64,000 nt of DNA from Chitinophaga sancti (lineage in GTDB: Bacteria > Bacteroidota > Bacteroidia > Chitinophagales > Chitinophagaceae). This document shows, in pieces, positions 25,353 to 35,934 of the stretch. A model generated the notes under the pieces. The model did not search any database, was not told where the DNA came from, and saw only the letters and a list, made by a program, of their open reading frames with translations. Position 1 is the first letter of the stretch. Every line of letters begins with the position of its first letter. The position numbers and the translations under genes are program-made. Location: positions 4,960,001-5,024,000 of the forward strand of contig NZ_CP139972.1 in NCBI RefSeq assembly GCF_034424315.1, in the 5' to 3' direction.

Positions 25353-28300
25353 TTTCTATTACATTTACAATGTTGCCGTTCTTAATTCTTAATACAACCT
25401 TAGTAGCTGTCCCATTTTTCTTATATTCGAATACAACTACACCAGTAGGCCCAGATACATCCTCAAACAAATCATGGATTTCGTATTTGAGGTTTCTTTC
25501 AAAACCGGTGATCGGCGTTTCAGCTTTTGCACCTAGCTTATGAGCGGGATCATATTTCAAATGCTTCTTTTGTTTACCTTGCTGTTCTGTGATCTCATGT
25601 GCTAACATGGAATAAGGAGATATAATTTTTCCACCAGCAAATTTATCAACATCATCCATATCGATTTTTCCCTGCTCATAGCTACCTACAACAACATCAG
25701 GGTCGCTTTTAACGAATTCAATGCTTACTTTCTTTTTATCTGTAAAAATTGAATTCATCTGGGAATAAAAAGCATTTTGTTCATCTGACATTTTGCCTTC
25801 TTTACCTGTAGGCTCAAATACCACAGCTCCATTATCCAATATGTTGGACTTAAAATAACCTCCAGTACCGTTATCTAACTTGGCTTGTAAATCACCAACC
25901 CCCTCTCCTGTAGGGATCAAAGTATCTCCTAAAAAGTCTGAATATCGGAAAGGATTATTTCCCATTGCAACATAAGGGCTTTCCCAATCTGACGGTTTCG
26001 GATCAATTTGCCACCATCTACCTATCTGAGGATCCAATGTACGGAAATAAGCATCATATTGGTTCATATCCAATTCTGTTGTATGCTCTATTCCATTAAA
26101 TTTATTACGGTTATTAATATAAGCCGGACCTCTAAGTCCTTTTCGGGAAATCCCCTCCATCGTCAATCCAAATGGATAATAATGCGTCTCTTCCAACAAC
26201 GGTCCCTGGTTATGCACCACTATCATATTATCAAAGTACACATAATCTGCACTTTCATTGCTTACATAAATATAAAGGTAACCCGATTTCTTCGCCACCA
26301 TCCTATTAGTCACCAATGACTTTAACTCATCCGGCGCACCACTCACCTGCTTAAAACCACTGTTATCATCCACCAAATTGAACATGTCATCAAAGAAAAC
26401 ATAACTCAGATAAGCCCTTGGCTTTCCAGGATCGAAATTATAAGGATCCCTGGTCATTACCTGGTTATATTCAGCTTCTGTAAAAGCGCTTTCGATCCCC
26501 GTGTTACCACTTATACCAGCATGCGGTCCTTCTGTGATCACCGTATTCGAAAATGCCTGTGCAAGCGCACTTAACATGCTCGCCGGCGTTGCGTCACTGG
26601 TATTATTACCCACACTCTTATAAAACGCTTTTACCGCTGCACGGATTGTATCTCCTGCCATTACCCGCAACACAATTGACGGACCTATCTTTTGCCCCTG
26701 AGAATTAAGCCTTGCAACAGCACTATTGGGATTGGTAGTAGGATCAGCTGGATAGCCCGCCGGTAATACCACGCGTGTATTCTCAATATTATTAAACAGG
26801 GCGTTTTCCTTTTCCGCGTTATTCATCTCCATAGTTGCTGCATAAATACTGGAGTCTGCAAGCGTACCTAGTACAACACGTACATTACCCAAATGATCCT
26901 TTTCAAAGTAATCATATGTATATCTCACCGGCTCTCCTTGCTTTACGATCGGGCGAATACGTCCATCCTGAAAATTAATCTGCTTTAATGTATCCAGCTC
27001 ATATATAAAACCTCCTATATAATCCGTCGTCCTTACTACAGGTGCGCCTGGATCCGAATTATCTTTCACCGTCTTATTTAACTTCTGACCATTTGCATCA
27101 TACTGATAAGCAATGGTACCCTTCCCGGTCACTTCTATTAAGGTCGGCTGGTTCAGGTGGTTATAAGTGATCTTACTGATACCTTTATTCCGATCTTCCA
27201 CCAGGTTGCCATTCGCATCATAAGTATAGTCTACATCAGATTTATTACCATCTATGAAGTCACCCAGCTTGGCAGAAGCTGTATTGACATTATCACTTAC
27301 AGCATTTAATTTGTTACTGCCAGCAGGATCATAGCTATAGGTCATATTGTCTATTATTCTGCTGCTGGTGCCAATCATACCCTTCTGTATCATCTTCTGA
27401 ATATTACCATTCTCATCATAGGAAAGGCCACTAACAGAAAAATCTACTTTATCCTGTGTCCACTCAGCTGCACCATTGGTCTGCTGGGTAAAATCTGCTG
27501 TTGTCAAGCGACCGGTATTATCATACTTCAGTCCATAGGCTCTTGGCGTACCATCAGCTCTGCTCTTCCATTTCACACCAGACAAGTTACTGTTAAACTG
27601 CTGCTCAGCAAACCCCTGATCATAGCTTACTTCCTCACCAAACCAGTTGTCACTGCTACCAATCCCATTTACATAAGCAGGGTTTATGCCAGACAACCAG
27701 CCACGTACATTATAGGTATATTTCATAACATCTAACTGCCTTCCATCCGGTAATATACCCAATCGCTTTTCCCTGATCTCCCCCAGCTCATTGTAAGTAT
27801 TGGATGCGATGGTTACCTGATTTGCTGCATCACCATTCAACTGCTGTACAGCAGTTAACAACCTCCCAGCATGATCATATGAATTCATGGTAAGAATGGT
27901 CATCTGTGGAGTTACCGTACTTTTAGGATTACTGTGACGATGAAAAGTACTTAATACCTTACCAGAAAAATCATATTGACTGGTAAGCACATCTTTCCCA
28001 CCAACTGCATTGTCAGCGATCAATTGAACGATTCGTGCTTTGTCATCATAATAATTCGTTGTAGTCAACCACTTATCCGTCCCTATCACTCTAACCCGAC
28101 TCCCGGTTATCAAACCTTTTGTCATTTTGCTGTTAGCAGTCGGAAAGGCCTCCGCATACGGATTACTTCCTGCATTTAAATTGACTGCCTCGGCATTACT
28201 AAATGCAGATTGACCTGTAAAACCATAATCATCATAATATATATAGGTTAATGGAGTGATATCTGCTGCGTTAATATTTGGAACGGGATTAATTGACTGA

Positions 28301-29676
28301 AGTTCAATTATGTTTCCTCCTGTTGTGTTATCTATATAAGCTACAAAATTCGAATTATCCGAAGTAGTAAAGCCGGGTACAAATTCAATGGACCTGGATG
28401 CTATATATGCACTGCGACCATCGTAGCTGGATATCGTCAGATCTGCACTATATGGTGATGCATAGGGGATCAGGTTTACCTGCGCACCTATTGCATTCAT
28501 ATCTGTCTGCAGATCAGATCTGCTTTTACCAGATTTATATATGCCTGTCATGTTCGCCCGGTCATATGCATCATAGTATACTACCATCCATTCATTAGGC
28601 GATTTCTTCCTCTGCACTTCATCCTGACTAAATACCAACCTGTCCCTGGTATCATATACCATGTGTACAGCACCTGATCCAGGAATTTTCTTAACGACAA
28701 CTCTGTTCCTGCTATCATATTGATTTAGATAACAAAGCGAATTGGCAACCCCCTCAGTGATCGTCCAGTTATTACTCCTGTTCAGCAATCCTACGGCTAA
28801 AGGTGGGATTACCATACTTACACGCCCCAAATCGTCATACACATAATAGGTACATAACCAGTTGGCATGTGTGTTGTATATATCAGGTGCATCAGATGAT
28901 TGTACTTTCTTAAGGATCAATCGTCCTTCTTTGTCTTTAAATTCTATTACCTGATGCCCGGCTTCATCTGTAGTGATATTCTTGAACAGCTCTCCCGCGG
29001 CATACAAACCAGGTGATATCGGATAGCTCGTGCTGACATTCCAGATCCTGACAGAATCTGTTTGCAGATTGACCATGTATTGGTTTTTAACCGGGTGACT
29101 GCCGCCTTCTTTCGCCCAACTATTACCTGGCGCATAGGTCTGGAGTACACGACTCAACGGGGATGCTTCAAAGAGCTGCTGCCCATATAGGATCTTATCA
29201 TCCTTAAAGCCCGGATTCAAGTCTGCATTATTGTAAAACGTATTCTGAGAACCAAACGGATCCGCTTTAAATCGCCCATCACTCATATTCCCGTCATACT
29301 GGGCGTAAGGAAGATAGCTGTATTGCTGTTTTCCATCCTCATTATACACTACAGTTGTTACCAGGTCATGTTGCTGTGGACTGACACCTTTCACCACGCC
29401 CTGCAATGGTCGTCCCAATCCATCCATATATTGGGTGGACTGATTAATCTCTACAGGTGTTCTGTTTTGAGACTGTATAAATGCTGTATCACCGGAAGGC
29501 CCTTTCGGTATCAGTACACGGATAAAATTAATCGAAGGGTTAGGTACCACCGGCTGTACAACCGGAGTCGCAGCCGGAAGCTGACCTGTTGATGGTTTAT
29601 TCTGTGCATAAGTGCTGCTGGCAGCTGCCATTATCACACTCAGCAATGTATATTGATTTAATATTGCTCGTTTCAT
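25342..29676 (-). CDS. RHS-repeat protein with DUF6443-type start and variable C-terminal domain
   Basis: A 1,444-aa secreted protein. A signal peptide ends near SSTYAQ; a DUF6443-like region follows (STQYMDGLGRPLQGVVKGVSPQQ), then RHS/YD repeats (YDANGNLVEDRNKGISKITYNHLNQP, YDANGQKLN) to the core end motif NPFRYSDFLGD at about residue 1,245. RHS shells enclose a C-terminal toxin or effector. Here the last 200 residues are unrelated to RHS and contain YSMLAHEITEQQGKQ...DPAHKLGAKAE, which looks like a possible metal-binding HExxE/H arrangement; this is tentative. It lies 35 bases downstream of a second giant gene and overlaps a small lipoprotein gene. Confidence 0.88.
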   Translation of the reverse strand: MKRAILNQYTLLSVIMAAASSTYAQNKPSTGQLPAATPVVQPVVPNPSINFIRVLIPKGPSGDTAFIQSQNRTPVEINQSTQYMDGLGRPLQGVVKGVSPQQHDLVTTVVYNEDGKQQYSYLPYAQYDGNMSDGRFKADPFGSQNTFYNNADLNPGFKDDKILYGQQLFEASPLSRVLQTYAPGNSWAKEGGSHPVKNQYMVNLQTDSVRIWNVSTSYPISPGLYAAGELFKNITTDEAGHQVIEFKDKEGRLILKKVQSSDAPDIYNTHANWLCTYYVYDDLGRVSMVIPPLAVGLLNRSNNWTITEGVANSLCYLNQYDSRNRVVVKKIPGSGAVHMVYDTRDRLVFSQDEVQRKKSPNEWMVVYYDAYDRANMTGIYKSGKSRSDLQTDMNAIGAQVNLIPYASPYSADLTISSYDGRSAYIASRSIEFVPGFTTSDNSNFVAYIDNTTGGNIIELQSINPVPNINAADITPLTYIYYDDYGFTGQSAFSNAEAVNLNAGSNPYAEAFPTANSKMTKGLITGSRVRVIGTDKWLTTTNYYDDKARIVQLIADNAVGGKDVLTSQYDFSGKVLSTFHRHSNPKSTVTPQMTILTMNSYDHAGRLLTAVQQLNGDAANQVTIASNTYNELGEIREKRLGILPDGRQLDVMKYTYNVRGWLSGINPAYVNGIGSSDNWFGEEVSYDQGFAEQQFNSNLSGVKWKSRADGTPRAYGLKYDNTGRLTTADFTQQTNGAAEWTQDKVDFSVSGLSYDENGNIQKMIQKGMIGTSSRIIDNMTYSYDPAGSNKLNAVSDNVNTASAKLGDFIDGNKSDVDYTYDANGNLVEDRNKGISKITYNHLNQPTLIEVTGKGTIAYQYDANGQKLNKTVKDNSDPGAPVVRTTDYIGGFIYELDTLKQINFQDGRIRPIVKQGEPVRYTYDYFEKDHLGNVRVVLGTLADSSIYAATMEMNNAEKENALFNNIENTRVVLPAGYPADPTTNPNSAVARLNSQGQKIGPSIVLRVMAGDTIRAAVKAFYKSVGNNTSDATPASMLSALAQAFSNTVITEGPHAGISGNTGIESAFTEAEYNQVMTRDPYNFDPGKPRAYLSYVFFDDMFNLVDDNSGFKQVSGAPDELKSLVTNRMVAKKSGYLYIYVSNESADYVYFDNMIVVHNQGPLLEETHYYPFGLTMEGISRKGLRGPAYINNRNKFNGIEHTTELDMNQYDAYFRTLDPQIGRWWQIDPKPSDWESPYVAMGNNPFRYSDFLGDTLIPTGEGVGDLQAKLDNGTGGYFKSNILDNGAVVFEPTGKEGKMSDEQNAFYSQMNSIFTDKKKVSIEFVKSDPDVVVGSYEQGKIDMDDVDKFAGGKIISPYSMLAHEITEQQGKQKKHLKYDPAHKLGAKAETPITGFERNLKYEIHDLFEDVSGPTGVVVFEYKKNGTATKVVLRIKNGNIVNVIENAK

Positions 29677-29711
29677 AGATAATAATTAGTTAAGGGGAAT
29701 CATGGTCGTTG

Positions 29712-32700
29712 CTATAGTGTACATTCACCAACCCGGGGGTCAGTGATATTAGATGTTACAGATCCATCTGAGAATCTATAACGATATACGCAATGTACTT
29801 TCCCTCCTACAACGGTGGCACCTACGACTTCCATTTTCCCCGTTTCACAATATCCATTGATCACTTTTTTATCTTCGCCGGAACAATAACATGTGCCATG
29901 ATCATTGGCATAAGTTTGGGCATTGGCACGAATATCTGCCCGGGCATCTTCATCTGCATCCGCCTGGGAGTATGGATTAAAATATGTCATTGAATCCACG
30001 ACATATACTGAGGTTGTGCCCCTGTAACCATTAGTGCATTGTTTTTCAACAGGAGTAGATGTCAGGCGCTGATTATAAAACTGACAGGAGTAGACCTTTT
30101 GGGCATTTTTCACCTTATTTTCATTTACATCGGTCTGCGCCTTCTGATCTGCATCCGCCTGGCTAATATTAGAAATATACTTCCCGTACTTCACTTCATA
30201 TGGAACCAAAGGGGAACTTGACGGTACACCATACTGGTAGGGTTCACAAGCTCTGGCAGATTCTACTATTTCCTTACTATAATAAATATTTTCATTGCAG
30301 ATCTCTTCCTCCCCCTTATAATTATAACAGATCATTTTTATGATATGCTTGTTCTGATCCCTGATAAGATGCAGGCGACCAAAAGTATCATACTCATAAA
30401 ACGTATAGTTATTTTTAGCATCACATTGTGCAATCATACCAATGTTAGGCAGGTAAGCATAAGTGGTTAGCTGCGCATTGGCAGGATATACCCTGATCTC
30501 GTCTACATAACCGGTTCCTTCCAGATTGATATTTTCAACATTGCGAACCAGATGTTCATAATAAGTCCAGCCGTTCAAGGTTTTCCCCTGTACCATATTA
30601 ATCGAAGCCGGTACCGTAAATGCACCGCTTTTACTCCAGTAGGATACAATATGATCCAATGATGTAGTCCACCCTGCTATCTGCCTTGACAATGTCATTC
30701 TGCCATCTACATAACAACAATGATTTCCTGAAGGCGATGTAACGTCAACCTTTACATTAGCTGCATTCTCACATCCAGGTGCATTATTATTTTCAAATGA
30801 GAAATACTGTATATTACCCGCTGTAGCATTTACAGCAGAAGCTATAGGATACTGATGTTTACAATCCCACAAATATGCCATCTGCAACCCACCTCTTTTG
30901 GTTACGTTTAATATGGTCCCATCATCATCGAATCTGTCTACAACCATATCAGTATACATCTCGTCTGAAGTACCTGCCTGTCGTTGAAAATATTGAGGCA
31001 AAATTTTTCCGTACGGGTTCTCATAATACCCGGTATTTGTCAGACTCACCTGAACATTATTCTTAAGTTCATACCGGGTTAGCACATTGGCATTTAGATT
31101 ATTACTCAACATTTTTTTGTACAGTCCATTCGGATCATTACCACTCAGAATTTTAGTATAAGGATAAACAAATGTTGATGTTAGCACATCGCCCTTACTA
31201 CTAATGATCTTACTACTAACCGGCTGGTAATTATCATACATCTGGGCAGCACCAATTGTCTCGTTATTTTCAAAGTAATTATTAACCTGCACGGTTGTCA
31301 CAGCCTGGCCGGATCCTCCCTGCGCATAATTCACGTCTGTAACTTTTGTTAATAAGGGAGGTTTGGTGTAATGAACGATCTTGGCAATTTTAACCAGCTG
31401 TAAGGAGTTCACCACTGTCTCGAATCGGTAAAAATCCGGTACCCAGTATTCAGAACTGGTTGTATTGATGCTATACTCCATTGATGTTTTTTTCAACAAC
31501 ACCGCCTGACTGTTATAAATCTCGCTGGATAAAAGCATCCCCCTGTATGATTCCATACTTATAAACGCAGCATCATCATAATTGAAGGAAAAACTGGAAA
31601 TTGTTATATCAGCAGCTTTATCCTGGTAGCCATTATCATGATTACTATATTTATAAACGGTATAGCCACCATTGCTCTTCTCCGTCACTTCCGAGTAGGT
31701 AATATGATTACCATTGGTCGTACTCAATGGCATATGGCTGTTATCCATAACCCGTGCAAATCGCCAAACCAGATTATGGTCGTAACTACTGGTCACGCTA
31801 CCTTCATCCATATAAACAGGATTTGCAGCAAGTATTCCACTGGATCTTGTACCTCCGGATAAGTAATCTTTATTATAAAAATATTCCCTCTCTATCGGCG
31901 TTGCTCCAGCATCTGCTGCTGCTATCAATTTCTTTATACGTAGTCCTCCTGCTATGTTATCAGTAGCATTTTGCACCACATCAAAGTTTGGATACTGATT
32001 AGCAGCTTTGGAATAACTATGCGGCTCATATACCAGCTTTAGATAACCACCTGTAGGGTAGGTGATCTTTTCCAGCATCTCAGCATTCATGTAATTAGCA
32101 TCAGGGGTCCTGGTATTGAGATAATCCTGCGTATATTTATACAACTTTCCATTATAATAACCCCAATGATCGGTTAGTCTTGCATTGTAATTACCTGGTA
32201 AATTTCTGGAATTGTAGGAAAATGTATAAGTCTGTAATGTTCTGTCTAAAATTGTTTTTAGCTCCAGACTGCTTAACTGCAAACGCCTTGATCGCTGTTC
32301 CAGGTAGTTGAATTTTATCTTCCTTATTCCGACGATATCAATACCATCCAATTTTTGCCAATGACTGGAATCTCTGTCTGAAGATGAAGCTGCCACCTGC
32401 CCATTCATTTTACTTAATTCGTTATAGTCCATCTCATAACCTAACTCTGTGCTTCGGCTACTTGAAAAATTGATCTCCTGTGATGGGGTTTTGATAGAAG
32501 CAAGATAAACAGGGTTATGCACGGTAAACAACATCCGTTCTCCGCTACCCTTTACTTCTTTACCCGCAGATGCCGGATCTAAGACAAATAAAAACTTTCC
32601 ATCCATAGAGAGCGTTGCATCACAATAAGTTAAATCACGCTGTATTGTCTTAATATGTGTTCGTCCAACTCTTTTATAATCAAAAGTGACTACAGCGCCA

Positions 32701-33587
32701 AGGGGAGACCTTATTTCAGTAAGGTGCCATGTAGAGGTGATGGTATTTGTAGTAGGACTAAAACTTCCCGTGGTATTAAATTCAATGGCATTCACATTAC
32801 CGCCAAAAATATACTGCGTACCCTTTTCGTCTATGATCCGGATCTTATAGATAGCTCTCGTGATATGATTTTGCGTAAATCCGTTAAATCCTATTTTGGT
32901 TAACTGATCATCGTAGTCTAAATTGTTCTTAATTTCCAGTATATCTGCTTTCAACTTATAGCTCCCGTTACTCCTAACCCTGATATTTATAGTATCATTG
33001 GGACTTTGTCTGTATAGAAAGAAGCTGCCAGAGTATTGATTAAAATTGAAAATAAACTCATCAGGTGAACTATCAAAGCTATTGTTATCCAGGTTAGCTG
33101 CGCTTTGCTGGCCCCATAACAGGTATGCTGCCATAGAATCATTATTATTAAAATTCCTGGTCACACGTCCACAGTTGTCATAATAGTTATAACTCCTGGT
33201 GTTTCCCGCAAATTGCTGTGTTGTCTCATCATAAAGCCCATTCACCTTCCTGTAAATTGCTCCTCCCGCCTGTAGCGACCAGCCCAAGCCTACCCACGTC
33301 GGATGATCATCTGCCTTATTTCCCTTTGTATCATATCTCAAAGTGATCGGCACTGATATATCCCTGTACGATACATCGTATAAAGGAATGCTGACATCTG
33401 CCTGGCCTGTAAATGGACTTGCAGGTATTAAGCCGAATGTGCCCAATTCCGCGACTTCCGGACTCGGAATAGTCGTTGTAGGACCAATGGCCTGTGAGGA
33501 AGCCGTGCCTTGATTTTGCCCCCGGGATGCTAAATTCAATAGGAACAGGAATAATAAAATAGGGACTGTTCTTAGTCGTAATCTCAT
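29712..33587 (-). CDS. Giant RHS-associated secreted protein with DUF5977-like tail
   Basis: A 1,291-aa protein with a signal peptide (LFLFLLNLASRGQ). The N-terminal region, SPEVAELGTFGLIPASPFTG...VGLGWSLQAGGAI, is the start typical of Bacteroidota RHS-partner proteins. The centre has beta-rich YD-like segments (YLWDCKHQYPIASA, FYEYDTFGRLHLIRD). Near the C-terminus are repeated Ala/Asp-rich helices (SQADADEDARADIRANAQ and a related earlier unit) followed by GTC, matching DUF5977. The final NITDPRVGEC tail is also typical. First gene of the RHS operon. Its job is probably adhesion, delivery or shell assembly with the downstream RHS protein. Confidence 0.85.
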   Translation of the reverse strand: MRLRLRTVPILLFLFLLNLASRGQNQGTASSQAIGPTTTIPSPEVAELGTFGLIPASPFTGQADVSIPLYDVSYRDISVPITLRYDTKGNKADDHPTWVGLGWSLQAGGAIYRKVNGLYDETTQQFAGNTRSYNYYDNCGRVTRNFNNNDSMAAYLLWGQQSAANLDNNSFDSSPDEFIFNFNQYSGSFFLYRQSPNDTINIRVRSNGSYKLKADILEIKNNLDYDDQLTKIGFNGFTQNHITRAIYKIRIIDEKGTQYIFGGNVNAIEFNTTGSFSPTTNTITSTWHLTEIRSPLGAVVTFDYKRVGRTHIKTIQRDLTYCDATLSMDGKFLFVLDPASAGKEVKGSGERMLFTVHNPVYLASIKTPSQEINFSSSRSTELGYEMDYNELSKMNGQVAASSSDRDSSHWQKLDGIDIVGIRKIKFNYLEQRSRRLQLSSLELKTILDRTLQTYTFSYNSRNLPGNYNARLTDHWGYYNGKLYKYTQDYLNTRTPDANYMNAEMLEKITYPTGGYLKLVYEPHSYSKAANQYPNFDVVQNATDNIAGGLRIKKLIAAADAGATPIEREYFYNKDYLSGGTRSSGILAANPVYMDEGSVTSSYDHNLVWRFARVMDNSHMPLSTTNGNHITYSEVTEKSNGGYTVYKYSNHDNGYQDKAADITISSFSFNYDDAAFISMESYRGMLLSSEIYNSQAVLLKKTSMEYSINTTSSEYWVPDFYRFETVVNSLQLVKIAKIVHYTKPPLLTKVTDVNYAQGGSGQAVTTVQVNNYFENNETIGAAQMYDNYQPVSSKIISSKGDVLTSTFVYPYTKILSGNDPNGLYKKMLSNNLNANVLTRYELKNNVQVSLTNTGYYENPYGKILPQYFQRQAGTSDEMYTDMVVDRFDDDGTILNVTKRGGLQMAYLWDCKHQYPIASAVNATAGNIQYFSFENNNAPGCENAANVKVDVTSPSGNHCCYVDGRMTLSRQIAGWTTSLDHIVSYWSKSGAFTVPASINMVQGKTLNGWTYYEHLVRNVENINLEGTGYVDEIRVYPANAQLTTYAYLPNIGMIAQCDAKNNYTFYEYDTFGRLHLIRDQNKHIIKMICYNYKGEEEICNENIYYSKEIVESARACEPYQYGVPSSSPLVPYEVKYGKYISNISQADADQKAQTDVNENKVKNAQKVYSCQFYNQRLTSTPVEKQCTNGYRGTTSVYVVDSMTYFNPYSQADADEDARADIRANAQTYANDHGTCYCSGEDKKVINGYCETGKMEVVGATVVGGKVHCVYRYRFSDGSVTSNITDPRVGECTL

Positions 33588-33804
33588 AAAACATTAAAAA
33601 TGTGGTGATAATATTGAACGCTGCTTTAAATCGTGCTACACAGGAGGGTATAAACTAACTGCCATAAGTATAGGTGGATCTTAAACAATGAATTGCAAGT
33701 TATAATATTAAAATAAATAAACATCCGATTTTATCAGTCATTTATCAGCAAATAAAAGAGGGTGTCATAAACGAATGAGAAAGATTTCTCTAATAAAAAC
33801 ATGG

Positions 33805-33860
33805 ATTTTAGATAAATCATCCTTAAACTGGTTCGAAAGTTGTCCCTCGTAGCCCGCAAA
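33805..33860 (-). repeat. Dispersed repeat, copy C
   Basis: Very close to copy A: ATTTTAGATAAATC, then AAACTGGTTCGAAAGTTG. The minus strand reads GYEGQLSNQFKDDLSKI and runs on to a stop. A hairpin follows immediately on the plus side, as at copies A and B. Confidence 0.6.
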
Positions 33861-33898
33861 AAAGCAAGACCCGCTCAAAGAGCAGGTTTCGCTTTTTT
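33858..33898 (+). terminator. Terminator beside repeat copy C
   Basis: AAAAAAGC/GCTTTTTT outer stem with inner ACC/GGT and GCTC/GAGC pairs and an AAA loop; ends in a T-run. Confidence 0.7.
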
Positions 33899-33995
33899 AC
33901 ACATAATTATGAACCCCTAACTTGTTTGTTTTCAAATACATTGGAGTTCGAAATCAATTGAATTTTCTGATGTAGCAATTCCCTGCTAATGTTAA

Positions 33996-34566
33996 TTAAC
34001 TTTTTAGCTGTGCAAATAAGTTTGTGTTGATATGTAATATTTCCTTCCACACACGTCTGGATTCTAATATCCCTATCTCTTCCAATCCTTTCAAATATTT
34101 AGATGCAGTAATTCTTGATACACCTAATCGCTCAATCACATATTCAATTCTACAATAAGGTTGTTCAAATAATAGTTCTACCAACTCTTTATCGTATAGC
34201 TTTTCAGCCTCAAGTTTTATTTTCTCCTGTGTGGCAATAAATAACCTATTAATCTCTTTAATCTGATTAATTGTTTGCTTCGCAGTTTGCTCGATTCCGT
34301 TCAGGATATAAAGTATCAGCAGATAATGCCTGATAAAGCTTATCCTGAGTTGTAATAACATTTTCAATCTCTGAACTGGCGCTTGCCTCTTTTAATATAA
34401 CTGCATTGAGCAAAATATTGGGATTGGGTAAAATATTAGCCAATCCTTTTAATTCTGCTAAAGCCACTGACGAATTAACCAATTGCCGTAATATTGGCAG
34501 TGTTTCTATCATCGTTCTTCGTGGAGGTAGTGGAATAAGATCATTATATGGCTTATCAGGTTTCAT
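33996..34566 (-). pseudogene. Fic/DOC family protein, catalytic core deleted
   Basis: The N-terminal frame (34566 down to about 34270) has the Fic N-terminal domain: PLPPRRTMIETLPILRQL and EASASSEIENVITTQDKLYQAL, the latter including the family's SSxIE inhibitory-helix region. A shifted frame then gives the C-terminal part (TIKQIKEINRLF..., winged-helix-like VIERLGVSRITASKYLKGLEEIGIL). The central Fic domain with HPFxxGNGR is missing altogether. An AMP-transferase ancestor lost about half its length. Not expected to be active. Confidence 0.82.
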
Positions 34567-34964
34567 ACATAGAAATTATACATGAGGCAATTGTCATGCA
34601 AAGACAATTTACTTTTTTATACATGACAAGTAATAAATAAAGAAAAATTACAGTTAATCAATTCATTATCAATATGATAATACTAATTATCAGATGTAGA
34701 AATAGTGTAGCCAGTTGCTAATATTTTTGGAAGGTGATTTGGTAACCCTGATGTTTCGATATCAAACCAGGTATACCCCTAAAATGTAAATGAAATTTGA
34801 TCGTTAATATGCACGGGTTTATCCTGGTACTCTGGTATATGAACAAGTAAAACAGGAATTTCATCGTAGCATGTTACTATATGATCTATACCTATCTTTC
34901 AACAAACGCATAAAACTATTATCTAAATATTTTTCCATAGAGGAAAATTCAGAAATCATTGCTC
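34567..34964. other. AT-rich spacer, nothing supported
   Basis: About 400 bases between the Fic remnant and a lipoprotein gene; no gene, RNA or strong repeat recognised. Confidence 0.5.
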
Positions 34965-35510
34965 TTATCTCATTCGAGGTTCTTCAGGACCGTATTTATT
35001 ATAATATTCCTCTACATCCTTGCCATCTTCCGGCAGTATGGTATAGACATTCCATACTGACTCGTTATTTGTAACATAATATTTAAGCCGTTTTACTTTA
35101 TTATCGTATTTAATAATAAAATCACCTGGTAATCCCTGTTTGCTTTTAAAGCCATCAGGTATGGATCCAATTTCTACCGGCAATATTCGAACAGTGTCTC
35201 TGACAAAAATCTTCTCTCCATTATTTAAATACTCATAATCTATAGTATACTTTTCTGCTGCATAGGAAAATGCAGCCTCGTCTCTGTCAAATGAAACAAG
35301 GTGACCCGGGTTATTGATCTTCGAAGTAAAAAAGTGGTTTCCGTCGATGTGTTTTACCGGAAAAAAATACTTTTGATTGTTGAAAAAAACTAAATAACCA
35401 GTCCTTTTAGTATATATCCTATCCTTACTTACCAGCAATTTATAATTGCAAGAACTGATAACGATAAGCAGCGTAAAAAAGAGAATAACTTTCTGCATAA
35501 CCTTAATCAT
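34965..35510 (-). CDS. Putative lipoprotein, 181 aa
   Basis: Lipoprotein signal peptide (FFTLLIVISSCNY; acylated Cys near residue 21), then a charged beta-rich domain. Unknown family. Its ATG overlaps the TGA of a small broken gene upstream (ATGA), so they were co-translated. Its place upstream of the RHS operon among other small accessory genes would fit an orphan immunity or surface protein, without direct proof. Confidence 0.65.
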   Translation of the reverse strand: MIKVMQKVILFFTLLIVISSCNYKLLVSKDRIYTKRTGYLVFFNNQKYFFPVKHIDGNHFFTSKINNPGHLVSFDRDEAAFSYAAEKYTIDYEYLNNGEKIFVRDTVRILPVEIGSIPDGFKSKQGLPGDFIIKYDNKVKRLKYYVTNNESVWNVYTILPEDGKDVEEYYNKYGPEEPRMR

Positions 35511-35675
35511 TGACCTTTTAATTTCCCATTATTATCTAAATCAACAACAACATTTGAAATAAAATTATCACTCTTTTTAACATTACTGAGTTCCAACAGT
35601 TTACTGCCTAAGTTATCATATATGCTGCAGCTGTAACAAAAAAAGCAAGCTACAAAGGGGGATACCAATTTTCAT
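35507..35675 (-). pseudogene. Small lipoprotein with homopolymer frameshift
   Basis: Starting at ATG 35675 the signal sequence MKIGIPLCSLLF is followed by a run of seven T (35638-35644 as A on the plus strand). With six T the frame would continue as CYSCSIYDNLGSKLLELSN... to a TGA that overlaps the next gene's ATG; with seven it stops after 19 codons. The downstream frame keeps good coding character. It is a slipped gene, a phase-variable one, or a sequencing error. Confidence 0.5.
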
Positions 35676-35934
35676 AAGAATGTATTATTAGCTTAAACTA
35701 CGGCAACGGTAATATGTTGGAGAATGTTAGATCGAAAACTTAATTATTAATTGAGTTTTGAAAACTGTCTATGGGCCAACTTCTTATCTTTACTGACTAG
35801 CTTTAAAACAGATATAAGGTACCATACGGTACAATGCATTTTTTAAATATGAAGATAAAGAAACACATTTTTTTTAATTACCACTAAGCTAATATTGAAT
35901 CGCTTGCTATTATAAATGGTGAATATGAATAAGA
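35676..35934. other. AT-rich spacer, nothing supported
   Basis: No gene recognised between the small broken lipoprotein and the next minus-strand gene; probably promoter and leader. Confidence 0.4.

Noticed and set aside
27976..28598. Plus-strand frames inside the RHS genes
   Set aside because: Shadows of the long minus-strand coding sequence, without starts or composition of their own.
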